This document shows positions 36,256 to 47,816 of a stretch of DNA of 64,000 nucleotides, piece by piece. The notes under the pieces are model-generated. The model was not told the origin of the DNA. It saw nothing but the letters and a program-made list of their open reading frames with translations, and did no database searches. The position numbers and the translations under genes are program-made. The DNA is from Dermanyssus gallinae (Eukaryota; Arthropoda; Arachnida; Mesostigmata; Dermanyssidae), in assembly GCA_003439945.1 (NCBI GenBank), contig QVRM01001369.1, forward strand, positions 67,501 through 131,500, written 5' to 3'. Each line of letters begins with the position of its first letter. The stretch's first letter is position 1.

Positions 36256-36815
36256 GCAATAACGTAGATGTTTTCACATGATGAAAGCGACTCAAATGTG
36301 CGGTATACTGTATAAGATGATGCTACCATGGCAGATAACCATGTACCTGATATAATACGTAGAGCGCCAAACCGTGTCTTATTTTGAATTAAGAACCTAT
36401 ACATTTTTGCAACGAGCTAAAACCTCTCAGTGCGAGCCACCTATATGTGACTCTCCTCGGTCGACTTGTCAGAGGGGCGTTCTAGGCATACTCGAGCGCA
36501 CTTGTTTGGAGTGTTGGCAGGTAGTGGACTTATATATGCATAATTTCATCTTTGCCTTTTTAACCACTTTTAATTTGCTTACGTTAGAGTTATTTGGGCG
36601 TTCTCCAGCAGAGGCATATAACAGCAGGGCAATACTCAATGCGATTTAACAATAAGAAACAAAAACTTAATTTTACCTGAGAATAACTCGATTCTACGCA
36701 TGTCAGCGCTTCATATATAAGGTTTGATCAGAATTTAACTAAATTTTTCTAACCGGTTTGATTTATCTAAAAAGTGTTCTTAAATTTTACAACCCTCCCT
36801 CATCCCTGGACCAGA
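36256..36815. other. No recognisable gene
   Basis: No known family recognised; the far right edge may contain the lost end of the adjoining mariner. Confidence 0.45.
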
Positions 36816-37680
36816 CTATCGATTCCCATGACAAAGATTTTGCGTTTCTGCATCTCGAGGAATGTCACAACGTGTGCTTTTATTACTTTTTGTGAAGTGA
36901 ATTTCTTCTTTACTTTCTCTGTAAATAGTTCTGAATACATCTAAGTAGGCAGTAGTCCGACGGTGCGATGTCCGTTGAGTACGGTGGATGTGGCACAATT
37001 TCCCAATCGACGCTATCTTGCGGAGGCTCGGTAGATTCACATACGGCCTTGCGTTGTCTTGGTATAAGTTAAACCCTTTTCTATTCACGAGATTGCGCCT
37101 CTTTTTTGTAGGCCGGCGAAAACTCGGTCGAGGTAATCAAAGTAGACACGCTTGTGTGTCGTTTGGCTACTGGGAAGAAACTCGAAATGGAATATGCTAT
37201 GCCTATCCCGCTAAACACAGAGAAAAATATCACGCAAATGGGTTATTCCTTCTGAGGTAGACCTAGAGGCGCATCAAAATCCCCCACGCTTCACGCTGTC
37301 GTAAAAAATACATTTTTCATCACATGCAACAATTACATCTAAGAACAGTCGTGGTGAGCCAAGACAAGCATTTTGCTAGATTCTCCATTGTTTGGCGCTT
37401 ACTGAAATCATGAGTTAACCCTACTTTAACACAAAACCATGGGTGCGAAGGCGAGTGACGATAGTTGTGTGACACAACCCTTAGGTGCATGGTACATTCA
37501 CGGTTAGTCACTCGGGTATCATATTCCATCCTATTACACAGTTCTCACATGCGGTCTTCCTCTAGCGCAATAAACCTTCCAGAACGGAGTTCATCATTTA
37601 ACAGAACTTGGCAAACAAATTCGCAGCAATAAGGCATTTTATAACTCCTAAATTTTTGCTGTTCATTTCCACAGTGAGCC
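36816..37680 (-). pseudogene. Degraded mariner transposase
   Basis: Minus strand, read from 37680 downward: a trace of the N-terminal linker (NDELRSGRFIALEEDRM), then THDFSKRQTMENLAKCLSW, then in another frame VACDEKCIFYDSVKR (DE motif, the family's tryptophan changed to cysteine), then IFHFEFLP, and GFNLYQDNARPYVNLPSLRK with the second aspartate. Downstream the SPDLAP block is scrambled by frameshifts. Several stops and shifts make it clearly dead and old. Terminal repeats were not found. The protein type resembles irritans/mellifera-like mariners and differs from the other copies. Confidence 0.8.
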
Positions 37681-38196
37681 CTCAATAATAAGTATTTTAG
37701 ATTCAAAACCCAATTCTAATTTCTTTAAATATCTATTCCCAAACTTAAATTTTTTTTATTTATAATAATTCAAATTCAATTTTATACAAACTATATAACT
37801 ATACGGTAAAATAATGTAATAACACTTTACGTATACCAAATATAGCAACGAAAAAGTATAAATAAAAACATATTTAACATCTTGAAGCAACGAATTAGAT
37901 CACTTTACGAACCTCTCGAAAATTCAGTTTTTTGAGCTCACAAGATCTTTGTTTTGTAAACACAGCAGATTTCTCAGAGGCATGGCGGGCGTTCCAACAA
38001 TACAACTACAAATTATAATTTTATCATTCACTTTCTGTCCAACCTATATATATATATTCTGAAATTTATTTAGAATAATATATGTATATAATGCTTCACG
38101 ACGTTGTTGCTCGTCGACCTAGTTGCTCCTTCTGCGCGCCGTAGTCGCTCTATCGCTCATGCCCGTGAGGAAGTTCTGCCCGCCCCCTGGCGCGAA
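37681..38196. other. No recognisable gene
   Basis: AT-rich; contains a 14-bp TA tract near 38045. Confidence 0.5.
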
Positions 38197-38205
38197 ATAT
38201 ATATA

Positions 38206-38299
<94 letters not shown>

Positions 38300-38304
38300 A
38301 TATA
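38197..38304. repeat. Long (TA)n microsatellite
   Basis: About 108 bp of TA with three single-base interruptions, the longest near-continuous TA tract in the window. Confidence 0.97.
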
Positions 38305-40140
38305 AATATACTTTGACGATAGTTTCCCAAATAATGTTGCTGCCTTCGAATGAGTGGATGAACGTACGCAAAAACACTCATCGAATTGGCCGGGCAAGCC
38401 AAATCAAATTACAACCACGGCTTAGTAGTGTGTCTGGGCCATCATAATATAAAAAAACGAACGACAGAAGCATCCATATTTGTAGCATATTCCGTAGTCG
38501 ACGTCATGCATGCGCCAAAAGAGTAACACATAATGAGCGCTCTTAAAGCGAAGCTAGCTCCCAGCCATCCGGTTAGGGAAACAGCGGGAAGTTAAATAGG
38601 GAAGAGTGCCGAAAGAGAGGTAGGATAACCGTGGAAAAGGGACGTGTTTTAATCCCATACGGTATCCATCAGTCCACTATCGGCAATTGAATGCTGTGTG
38701 GCTACTGCGGCGTTTTAGCCTGTTAGCGTCGAAGCACGACGCCGATGATCAGAAAAAAATACGGCGGCCGGCCATCACCGCCGGCAGCGTGTTGAAAATG
38801 GATCTGGAATATTTTTCTCGCCGCTTCGCAATTTGGAATCGTTCGCAGGTTCGCCACGGCCACAATGATGACGGTGGGTGGAGATAATACACGACATGCG
38901 CCTATCTCCATGCGAGCATAGGCGGTCTACGATACGCTTCGGTCGTCGGCTTGCTGGGCGCAAGCGTTGGCGAAATGGAAATACGAAGCTGCTCAAGTGG
39001 AAGAAGCGATCGTCGTAAAGGGTTGTGGCGGACGAATCGAATGAGCGAAGCGCACGAGATAGAAAGAGCGGAACGTCCGAGACTCTGTCGGACGAGTAGA
39101 GAGGCAGGTAGAGAGGCAGAGGGGAAAACGATGGCTAAAAAGCCAGAGAACAACGTTCTCAGCAGTCGCCTAGTTCAGGCGCTTCGCCAGACTACAGGTC
39201 TGGCTGCCCCTCACACCGCGCCAAAGTTCCCCGTTCTCGCCACATATCAGCATCTTCAGCATGGCGGCTGAGCGTCCAGGTAGACGCGGGCGAAGTGATT
39301 GATGCCTCCACATTTACTATCTCGTCTAGATGAGCGCTCCTCGCCTTCATCGGTTGTGGTTGCCGGACATAGTCGGCCGAACGGCTCGAAGCGTTCGGAC
39401 ATTGTTGTTCCGCAAAAACGCCACTTGCCGCTACGCATGAACAACCAATATTTATATACACATATAGAGCAACGCATTCTTATTTATGGTTATAGATAGA
39501 GTTTCGATCGATGTGTTTATACCTTATGCTGAAAATATTCACAAAACTAAACACAGAAATCACTCAAGCAACTAGTCAATTTCAGCGCTTTAATTTGAGT
39601 AGTAATTATCTCACTAGCTAGAGTGAAGTAACTACTACCGAGAAAAGGTACACCTTCGCGCCTAGTTTGACTTATCTCTAAGAAACTTGTGGGCTTGCTC
39701 TAAGCAAATGATATCTGGACGACTGCGTCTGCTCAAAGGGAACCCCAAGGCTGTGGTCAAGATACAGTAGTTTACAAGACGCTTGGCATTGAACAACGGC
39801 AATACGACTTGCTATGACGATACTAAAATAGTAGTGATTTCATGCCGGGCCTTCTACTAATATAGGCGCTTTACTTGGCAATACATGACAATACGGGTGT
39901 TTTTGTAGCTTTTAGACTGGAAGCCTAAGTAGAAAAACAACACACATGTAGCTGTGATCGGTATTTAGGCAACATGGCTTTGCTCTGTGGGAACCGCTTA
40001 TTCCACAGTTAGTCGCACCGACATCAGTGATACCTTTGCACGATCAACATGAATTTAACTTAAGGACTACAAATCTCAGCTGACTGGAGCAACTTTGGTG
40101 CCCCTCGAAAGCGAAGGCGCCGTAGTTTAAGACGGTACCA
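38305..40140. other. No recognisable gene
   Basis: GC-rich patch at 38.7-39.4 kb with several short open frames on both strands, none resembling a family; AT-rich afterwards. Confidence 0.5.
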
Positions 40141-40149
40141 TGGCCGCTT

Positions 40150-40745
40150 TAGTATCGGTTATAGGCAATTTCGTACTGCCTATGGGGTTCTCCTTGCCGA
40201 CCGAGAGCAAGTCACGCAACCCCATCGTACGCCCAACCTCATACCTCTGGCCTCCGAAACAATATATTTTATTCAATGACTTTCGTCTTCATCAACGATT
40301 TGACCTCGATTGATATACAACGAAGTAACTTTGCAGTCATGCGACACGCAGGTAATTCCGGCCAGCCTATGTTGCTGAACTAACGTTTGAGATTAGGGCG
40401 GAAAGAGAAGGTGATAAATACTTGTGTTTCCACTTCTACATTGAGCATACTTGTTGAGTACAATAAAATGTGTCCATAATACTCTTGATGTGTATGTGAG
40501 AATGGCCGCGCTCTACATTAGGAAGGCACTGTGACCGAACAATCACTATTATCGATCACTGGGGATCTTGTCCCGGCTACACAGCTGTCCTTGCCGAAGT
40601 ATTTCAGACGTCATTGCACGCCCAGTTTCGCGCCTCTGACACTTGAAACACCAAAAGTGTTATCAGATTGCTTTCTCCACTGGCAGTCTTCGATGCATAT
40701 TTAAAAAGTAACCTTCCAACCATGCAAAATACCTAACTTGTATGA
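40150..40745. repeat. Ancient tandem duplication (~389-bp period)
   Basis: 40150-40360 and 40535-40745 share ordered anchors at the same spacing: CTTGCCGA, ACGCCCA, CTCTG, GAAACA, CTTTC, TCGAT, AAGTAAC, CATGC. Overall identity is low, so the duplication is old. No coding frame is conserved between the copies. Confidence 0.55.
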
Positions 40746-43029
40746 ACGTACTAGCATTCGAGGTATAGACGGATAAGTAAGCAGATAAGCGTAAAAACGG
40801 TAGGCTCTACGCGCATGCCTACAGTGCCGGTAAATTTATTTCATCACTTCATAAATTCCTAAATACAGTTGTGTTCGACACTACCAAACGGAATAATTTT
40901 GAGAGCTATCATTACCTTATCTTATCTAGCAGTAATTCCTGAAAGAAAAGACGAAGAACGACGTAGAGAAAAATCATTATATGTGTATCGATAGTGCTTC
41001 GTCATTGGCAACTTTCTCAATTATTAGCAGCACCCATGCCCAGCCATGTCACCAGGAACGCGATGCTACCTCTCGATGCGCGGATGGTGCGCAGGGTCTA
41101 AAGCGGTATGGATTATTGCACAGGGCCCGTGTGGTGTAACAGCGTGCTATTTCCCTCTCGTGCCATAAGAGGCTATCAACGTTCGATCACCATTTGCCTT
41201 CATTAATGCCCCGCTCCCCCTCCCCCCCCCATTCCTCAGTTCATAGAACAGAGGTATAAGCGACCGAACTAGCTCGTAGAGAGAAAAGACAATCGCCCGT
41301 TCTCGCTCGGTGTGGCTCTGCGGTGATGAAGATGAATGAAGATGACCACGCTCGACTCAACATCGTACAGAAAGGCAGTAGCTCATTGAGCGGGGGGGTC
41401 TCTATCAATGACGTCGTTAAGCAAGTTTGCAAAGATGCCAGTGACATGTTGTTTCAGTATTGTTGCTTTTGTTGCATAAATGTATACATATATATATATA
41501 TATATGGTTGCAGAGATTGTTGTTATGGTTACAGCCGTTGTTGTTGTCGTTGCTGTTGCTCTTGCCGTTGTTACTATTGTCACGGCTGCCGACTAGGATG
41601 TCCTTTGTCTTAGTTAAGACATTGTTGCTGCTGCTGTTGCTGTTGCAGCCGTTGGCGGTGATGGTGTTTCGCCTGTTTCCTTGGCTTTCCTCCGCCACTT
41701 TCCTCTAAGTCTCGAGTGTCTCATGTTGGCCCTCTGCTGCGAGAACGACGGCAGCGACACCACACGCTCGCTCGCTCGAAAGCGCTGAGGCGGCAAATGG
41801 GCCAAACCGTCCGATCTTTCACTGGCCTTCGCTTCGCTTGGTGGTTCGCCATGGCGTTTCCATCGTCCCATCTGCTCCCTCAGCTCCTTCTGCTGTCATT
41901 GCCCCCCGCCCACTGTACGCTGGCCAAGAGAACGAGAGAACTTGGCAGAGCGGCTGGACAGTGGACACTGACCGCCCGCGTCGACCCACTGTGCCAGGGA
42001 ATCGTCTTAGGCGCGCAGACCTCCGCTAGCGGCGCGCAGAAGGGGGTTGTGGGGTGTTCAAACCCCTTTCCTTGATTATCTCTCATGCTTTTCATCTACG
42101 GTCCGCTCCTTATGGCGCTGTCTAACAGTAAGTTCACACACGGTTTACGCACGCTCAAACAGGCACATACACACACAGACGCTCAAACGTACACAGATAC
42201 GTACAGAGAAAGGGAGAATCTTTATTCAGCCAAATCAACACGTTGTTGCTAAGGTTTTAAACGCACTTTACATATTACACAGTCTTGGATAATGATCATA
42301 TCAGTGACAACTGGCGGCTATATAATCAACCAAGCATAGGTGGCCCTACGTTTATCTGTTCAGACTGGAGCTCTATGTAAATGTGTTGTCTTAGTACTTT
42401 TTTGCTAAATAATAGTGGTGTTTCTAAAATGTTCTCGCTGAGTTCTGACGACAATGTAACGAAAGACTAAAACAATTGATAGATACGTAAATATTTTAAC
42501 CACGGCTAACAATCTAATTATTCGCTCGTATCGAGGATTCATGTCATAAAAGGCGGCTTGCCAACGTAATGTGGCAAACCTTTTGAACCACGTTCAAAAA
42601 GCACCTTAAGGTATTTTCCAGCTTGCGACGTACCTTGTCTATTAACCTTCTTAAATGCTATTAGCTTAATAGGTATTTAGCTTTAATTGTTGTGAGCATG
42701 ATCGGAACCAGGATCTAGCACTTTGTGCCGCAATTTCAGCCGATACATTTAGCACGCCTGCACGACACTCGTTATTTTATATTCGCTTCTGAAAAAGCAA
42801 GAATTGGGCTTTTATTGTTTCTTTTCTGGGGCAAAGTGAGCCTCTTTCCTGTCCTACCAATGTTACCATGTGAGGTTTATACCAGGAAGTCACAGAAATC
42901 CTCATTACAGCAATATTTTGCTCTACAGATGTCTCCCTTCCTTGATGCTAGACCGTCTAGCTCTTTTGCACGAATACTCCAGCAGCTTCTGCAACTTTTC
43001 AGGATATCTCTTTCCTCTGAAATACGGCC
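40746..43029. other. No recognisable gene
   Basis: Includes a GC-rich patch (41.2-42.1 kb) with C runs near 41219, interrupted TTG/CTG triplets (41515-41660) and a short TA tract (41488-41505). Open frames here derive from triplet runs or start with GTG. Confidence 0.5.
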
Positions 43030-43240
43030 TCAGTCAGGCAACCGACCCGACCGTGGTTTATCGTTCAGGTTAAAATATCTACCATGAAACTTGCCAAACC
43101 ATTTTTAACTTACTTCAAAAACGTTTTGAACCGTCCTCAAAGAAGAGGGCGACGATGTTTCGACAAGTTGCAGGAGCATTGAATTTTTTCCAGAACTCGT
43201 ACAAAACATCTCCTATGTATACTTTTACATTCACTTTTCC
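43030..43240 (-). pseudogene. Mariner transposase N-terminal fossil
   Basis: On the minus strand one frame (about 43213-43157) reads DVLYEFWKKFNAPATCRNIV, matching the mariner first helix-turn-helix (LLYEFRKGSNAAEAARNI). After a frame change, 43105-43033 reads KWFGKFHGRYFNLNDKPRSG followed by RLPD, matching WFAKFRSGDFNLNDKPRSGRP. A stop follows directly. No catalytic domain could be traced downstream (toward 42.7 kb). This is an isolated, old N-terminal remnant. Confidence 0.68.
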
Positions 43241-43385
43241 GTCGCCTTTTTAGAAAGCAACTAACCCTTTGACAGGGTCTGCCGGCTGATGCAAAAAAAG
43301 GCCACTCTATCATAATCGTAGGCGGGTGTTGCCCAGAAAGCGTTGCAAACCTCCGAAACGAGGAGAGATCAAAACCAGAGGAATA

Positions 43386-43425
43386 TTTGCATCAACTTAG
43401 TGTATAAACACTAAGTTGATGCAAA
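43386..43425. repeat. Perfect 18-bp hairpin
   Basis: Arms 43386-43403 and 43408-43425 are exact inverse complements around a 4-nt ATAA loop; TA tracts follow at 43434-43447 and 43451-43471. Confidence 0.9.
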
Positions 43426-43450
43426 AATATATCATATATATATATATGCA

Positions 43451-43471
43451 AATATATATATATATATATAT
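43451..43471. repeat. (TA)n microsatellite
   Basis: 21-bp TA tract, with a 14-bp one just before it. Confidence 0.93.
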
Positions 43472-43657
43472 GATTAATTCGCTAATTTCAAGCGAATATT
43501 TATCGAGATATTTGTTTATTCGCCTGATAAGTGTGTTTGTACACACCTTTGTGGAAAGGACTATTACATCTACCATGCAGTAAATGATTACGATGAAAGG
43601 TCTGGAAAGAGCCCAACACGCTGAATCTAGGTAGCTAGCCGGTAGTTATAGCATATA

Positions 43658-44731
43658 CAGGGTGTGACTGAAAGAATTTTATAGCGATACATAAAATTGT
43701 AGAGCTCGTTAAAACGAATATTTTTTCCAATGGAACATGTGCTCTGAGAAGTCTTGTTTCGGAGTTACAGTGAAATTACTACAATTTGTGACACTGGTGT
43801 TTTTGCCCGACATAGGAGCACAAAATGTGCTGTTGCGAGACAACCAGTCTTCCTAGACAGAAACTAAGCACACCGTCGTGTTCGTGATAAAATTCTGCTC
43901 CATCTGATGAATATGCAAGGCCGGTCAGAAGACGCGACATGGTCGCTTAGAAGAAAATTCGCCAAAAATGAAGTTCTTCATTAGCGTTCACGCCAAATAC
44001 TTTAGAATCATAACCCTACGACCACCCACGTGTTCAAAGCTAACATATACAGCAAATGCGCATTTCATGACGATCATTTTGGTACCAAACATATGTCAAT
44101 GCGAGCTGTGGTTGCGAAGTAATTACGATTTTTCGGCGGGATGTCCAGATTAAGTGCATGTAAAATGACTGTGTGGCGACGTTCACTACCGCCGACGTGT
44201 CGCGCGACAGCCGCAGCGCGTCATTTTTCATGCACTTAATCTGGACATCCCGCCGAAAAATCGTAATTACTCCGCAACCACAGCTCGCATTGCCAAACGT
44301 TTGGTACCAAAATGATCGTCATGAAATGCGCATTTGCTGTATATGTTAGCTTTGAACACGTGGGTGGTCGTAGGGTTATGATTCTAAAGTATTTGGCGTG
44401 AACGCTAATAAAGAACTTTATTTTTGGCGAATTCTCTTCTAAGCGACCATGTCGCATCTTCTGACCGGCCATGCATATTCTTCAGATTGAGCAGAATTTT
44501 ATCACGAACACGACGGTGTGCTTAGTTTCTGTCTAGGAAGACTGGTTGTCTCGCAACAGCACATTTTGTGCTCCTATGTCGGGCAAAAACACCAGTGTCA
44601 CAAATTGTAGTAATTTCACTGTAACTCCGAAACAAGACTTCTCAGAGCACATGTACCATTGGAAAAAATATTCGTTTTAACGAGCTCTACAATTTTATGT
44701 ATCGCTATAAAATTCTTTCAGTCACACCCTG
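43658..44731. mobile_element. Fold-back (long inverted repeat) element, copy 2
   Basis: Left arm 43658-44169, loop 44170-44219, right arm 44220-44731: two 512-bp arms, nearly identical (one difference in the first 140 bp compared). Ends read CAGGGTGTGACTGAAAG with TA on both sides (43656-43657, 44732-44733). The 50-nt loop differs from that of copy 1 at a single base and keeps the palindrome TGTCGCGCGACA (44198-44209). The outer ~40 bp differ strongly from copy 1, although the interior matches. No convincing coding frame. It is younger, or more recently homogenised, than copy 1. Confidence 0.96.
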
Positions 44732-44733
44732 TA

Positions 44734-45199
44734 TAAGCCCATATGACCACAAATGCAAAAATATTAGAGGAGTAGTAAGTTTGCCTTGGTCAAGTATTGT
44801 TGTGCATATATGCTAACGTCACTTTGATTTTTCTGCTGATGACATCGAAGAGCCTGAAAAAAAGTCTTTGTGGGGTCCTCATACAGCTCTCTATTGTCAC
44901 TGCCATTGGAGCTATGATGGTGTGTCTATCTAGCACCGATATGGTCTATCTGGACACCTGGAGACAACAACATGGGCAGAAGACACACAGTAATCGCTGT
45001 TATGTCGGTAGTGGTGGAAGAAGTTAGCAGTTTGCCATCTGACAGGGTTGCTACTTCCTGCAAACGAGTGATTGGGTTCTTGTTCCGCATCCGCAGACCA
45101 AGGACTCGCTTCGGCTATCGCACTAGCCTAAGGGAATGAAAAGGGTCGCAGCGCATACCCGCCGTTTGTTGAGAAGTTCGACTTGGTATGACGGACCCG
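44734..45199. other. No recognisable gene
   Basis: Flanking DNA with no family matches seen. Confidence 0.5.
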
Positions 45200-45439
45200 T
45201 CACCCGATAACAAAAAAGGACATAATACCTGACCTAACATCTGACAGTGAGCCTTTAGGAGCCGTTGACAACCCTTCAAGTAGTTCAAAGACGTGAACGT
45301 ACCTAATTACATATAGGTGCTGGCCTACAGAGGATGCAGCACAAAACAGAACAATAACAAAGGCGACAGCCAGTAAGGGAGCACATTTCAGGCACGTTTG
45401 ACGCCAAACACCTTCCAAAAACGCTTGCCTAGCCAACAT
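45200..45439 (-). CDS. Hypothetical 79-aa frame with signal-like N-terminus
   Basis: ATG-initiated minus-strand frame. Residues 1-18 are mixed and basic, followed by a hydrophobic stretch at about 19-38 (CAPLLAVAFVIVLFCAASSV) that could be a signal peptide or single membrane helix with an ASSVG-like end. No homologous family is recognised, and no polyadenylation signal or splice context decides it. Chance remains likely. Confidence 0.15.
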   Translation of the reverse strand: MLARQAFLEGVWRQTCLKCAPLLAVAFVIVLFCAASSVGQHLYVIRYVHVFELLEGLSTAPKGSLSDVRSGIMSFFVIG

Positions 45440-45553
45440 GGGTCCAAGATACTATTGACATCGATTAACTGAACCACAACCAATGCATCATTTAAGATCT
45501 GTTGCTGGTGTTCAAAGTTAGTTTATTCAGATCCAGCACTAGAGAAAACGGTC

Positions 45554-45740
45554 AAGCCCGGTGGCGTGGTGCATTCGTCTGCGCCTCACGACCGGAAGAG
45601 ACACATAGGTGCGCGGGTTCGAGCCCCACTGTAACACATTTGTATTCATAGGGGTCCGTCTATAAAGCACTGCGAAAAGCAGTCCCAAGGACGTTAAATC
45701 TTGGCTAAGGGTCAGCCCGAAAACCTTACTTTACTAGAGA
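45554..45740 (+). mobile_element. tRNA-derived SINE-like sequence
   Basis: The head (45556-45635) looks tRNA-like: GTGGCGTGGTGCATTCGTC as A-box region and GGTTCGAGCCC as a perfect B-box (45616-45626). The distal stem does not pair as in a working tRNA. The body continues with CCCAAGGACGTTAAAT and ends near a TTACTTTACT tail. The ACGTTAAA body motif resembles SINEs described from ticks (Ruka-like), from memory. It may be dispersed elsewhere in the genome. Confidence 0.6.
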
Positions 45741-46702
45741 AGACAACCACCGCAATTTCATTAGAGACCTTAATTACGTGACGGCTTAGTCTGCAGATCT
45801 GCACGATACTCGACGTTTCTTTACGCATGCTAAACATATACACCACGCTGTATGTTAGTCGCACACATCAACATACACACGTGTATGAGTATGCGCATGT
45901 CTGCGCCGTCGCATACGATGTACGTCTAAAAGAACAGGCCGTTCACATAAAACAGTCGGTGTGGGAATTATCCAACCATAGAACATGCCAATGGCAAACT
46001 GATCCAACGGATGGCTAGTTTACCCAACGAGACTGATTGGCAGGAGTGTCGGCCAAGTGAATGACTTTACTGTTATTACTAGTTTGATCAGTGGACTCGA
46101 TAACAGATGCAGTTAGGGCTGTCGATGTCAAAGAGAACAATTTTCGTCACGACATTAGCTTCTGTGACGAATCGACTATTCTTGCCGAAATGCAAATAAC
46201 TGCCTTCCCACACTAATGGGTAAAAACGGAAGACAAGAATGGGACTGCTATTTCCAGTGGCGCGAGACAGGACGATGACGACGACCCAGATATAAAATCG
46301 GTGTATGGCATATTTATGATGCTGGCCAAACGACTCAACAGGTATCTCCGTAAAAGTAGCTCGTTTGCCGGACTTCGATTACCCAGTTTTCGAGGTTGCT
46401 CAATCCCACCATTACTTATATGCTCACCAACGATCGCATCAAAGGAGTGCGCTGTTTGCTTACCGTCCCGTTTTCTTGACATCTTGCTCGAGACACTTAT
46501 AGAACCATAAAATAAACGCAATTGTGGTTTCCTTTTGTGTGTTCCGATCTAAATTCGCTTTTGTATAACTGTAGTTTGTTTTAGTTCGGATACTGTGAAA
46601 AGGCGACGTCTCTAAACATTGAATCTAAATAACCACCTTCGACGACCTATGGTCTTATATGTGCTGTTCTAAACTAAAATCCCCTAGCACAGGAGAGGAA
46701 AA

Positions 46703-46762
46703 AACTTCTACGTCCGAAGTGAGCCTTCAAGGATTCTTCGTCCGAAGTGAGTCTTCAAGGAC
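46703..46762. repeat. Short tandem duplication
   Basis: Two near-identical ~30-bp units sharing CGTCCGAAGTGAG and CTTCAAGGA. Confidence 0.85.
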
Positions 46763-47778
46763 GTTCCTAAATGCTACTTCAATATATTTTTCGAGCGCTG
46801 ACGCACGCGCATAGAATATGAGCTAGATGACGTCAGAGTTAACAATTGTCTTGCAGAAATAATCTGACGAAGATTCACACAAGATTAAACCCATCTTGAT
46901 AATTAACAGAGAAGACTCAAGGGCAGATAATTGTGGGATGTTGATCTGATACCAGGACTACCAACGTTGGCAACATATCTTCTTTTTAAAATTATGAGAA
47001 ATCAGCAGAAACTGTGGAAATGCACTCAAACACTATTTTATATACAGAATAAAAGAATGTCGCCAGTAAGTAAAGAGTATCGTAATATACAGAAATCCAA
47101 TCTTATCACTGATGTGGCAGAGATGCTTCAATAAACAAACACTAAGAAACTTGCGCTAAAAGCCCTGGTCAATAAATAAGCACTTGATTCGCCAAATCAG
47201 AATAAACGGTAAAGTTTTAAGAAAGGATAAAGTCTAACATGTTAAATTCTTAGAATGGGTGCTAACAATACATTCCTCAAAACCGACCTTCTGTATATGA
47301 GATATACCTAAATACTGATGGACACGGCTGAAATTTGATTTAAAGTTTACACTATTAGGTCAAATTCGCTTATAAATTTTCCGTATAGGCTGATATATAG
47401 ATATATTTATACAAGGTGTACTACTCACACATACACATAGTATCAGTTAATCTCCTTAACTCGGTTAATGTTCTTTTTTCTCTCCCTGTATGTTGTTGCC
47501 TTGTTGTGTCTTGATAAGCTTCGAATAGACGAGTGCCAGCAGAGATGTGGTAAAGAATTAGAAGGAGGGAAGAAGCTCAGCCTAACGGAAGAGCGTGCAC
47601 TCTCCACGTGGGCGCTCGAGGTGGCCGTGTGCCGGAAAAAAGACGAATTCATCGACGAATGACGTCGTAGCTGCTTGAATGGCTGTTGGTCACAGAGAGC
47701 CGTCGCTGTAGTTTTCTTATTTGTTAATTAAAACTTACGTTTTTTATTAACACGACCCTGAGACTAAGCTAGCCGGGC

Positions 47779-47783
<5 letters not shown>

Positions 47784-47815
<32 letters not shown>
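47784..47815. repeat. (TA)n microsatellite
   Basis: 32-bp TA tract. Confidence 0.97.

Positions 47816-47816
<1 letters not shown>

Noticed and set aside
43968..44472. Matching 61- and 78-codon frames on opposite strands in fold-back copy 2
   Set aside because: They are the two arms of the palindrome read outward; apparent conservation is explained by the inverted repeat.
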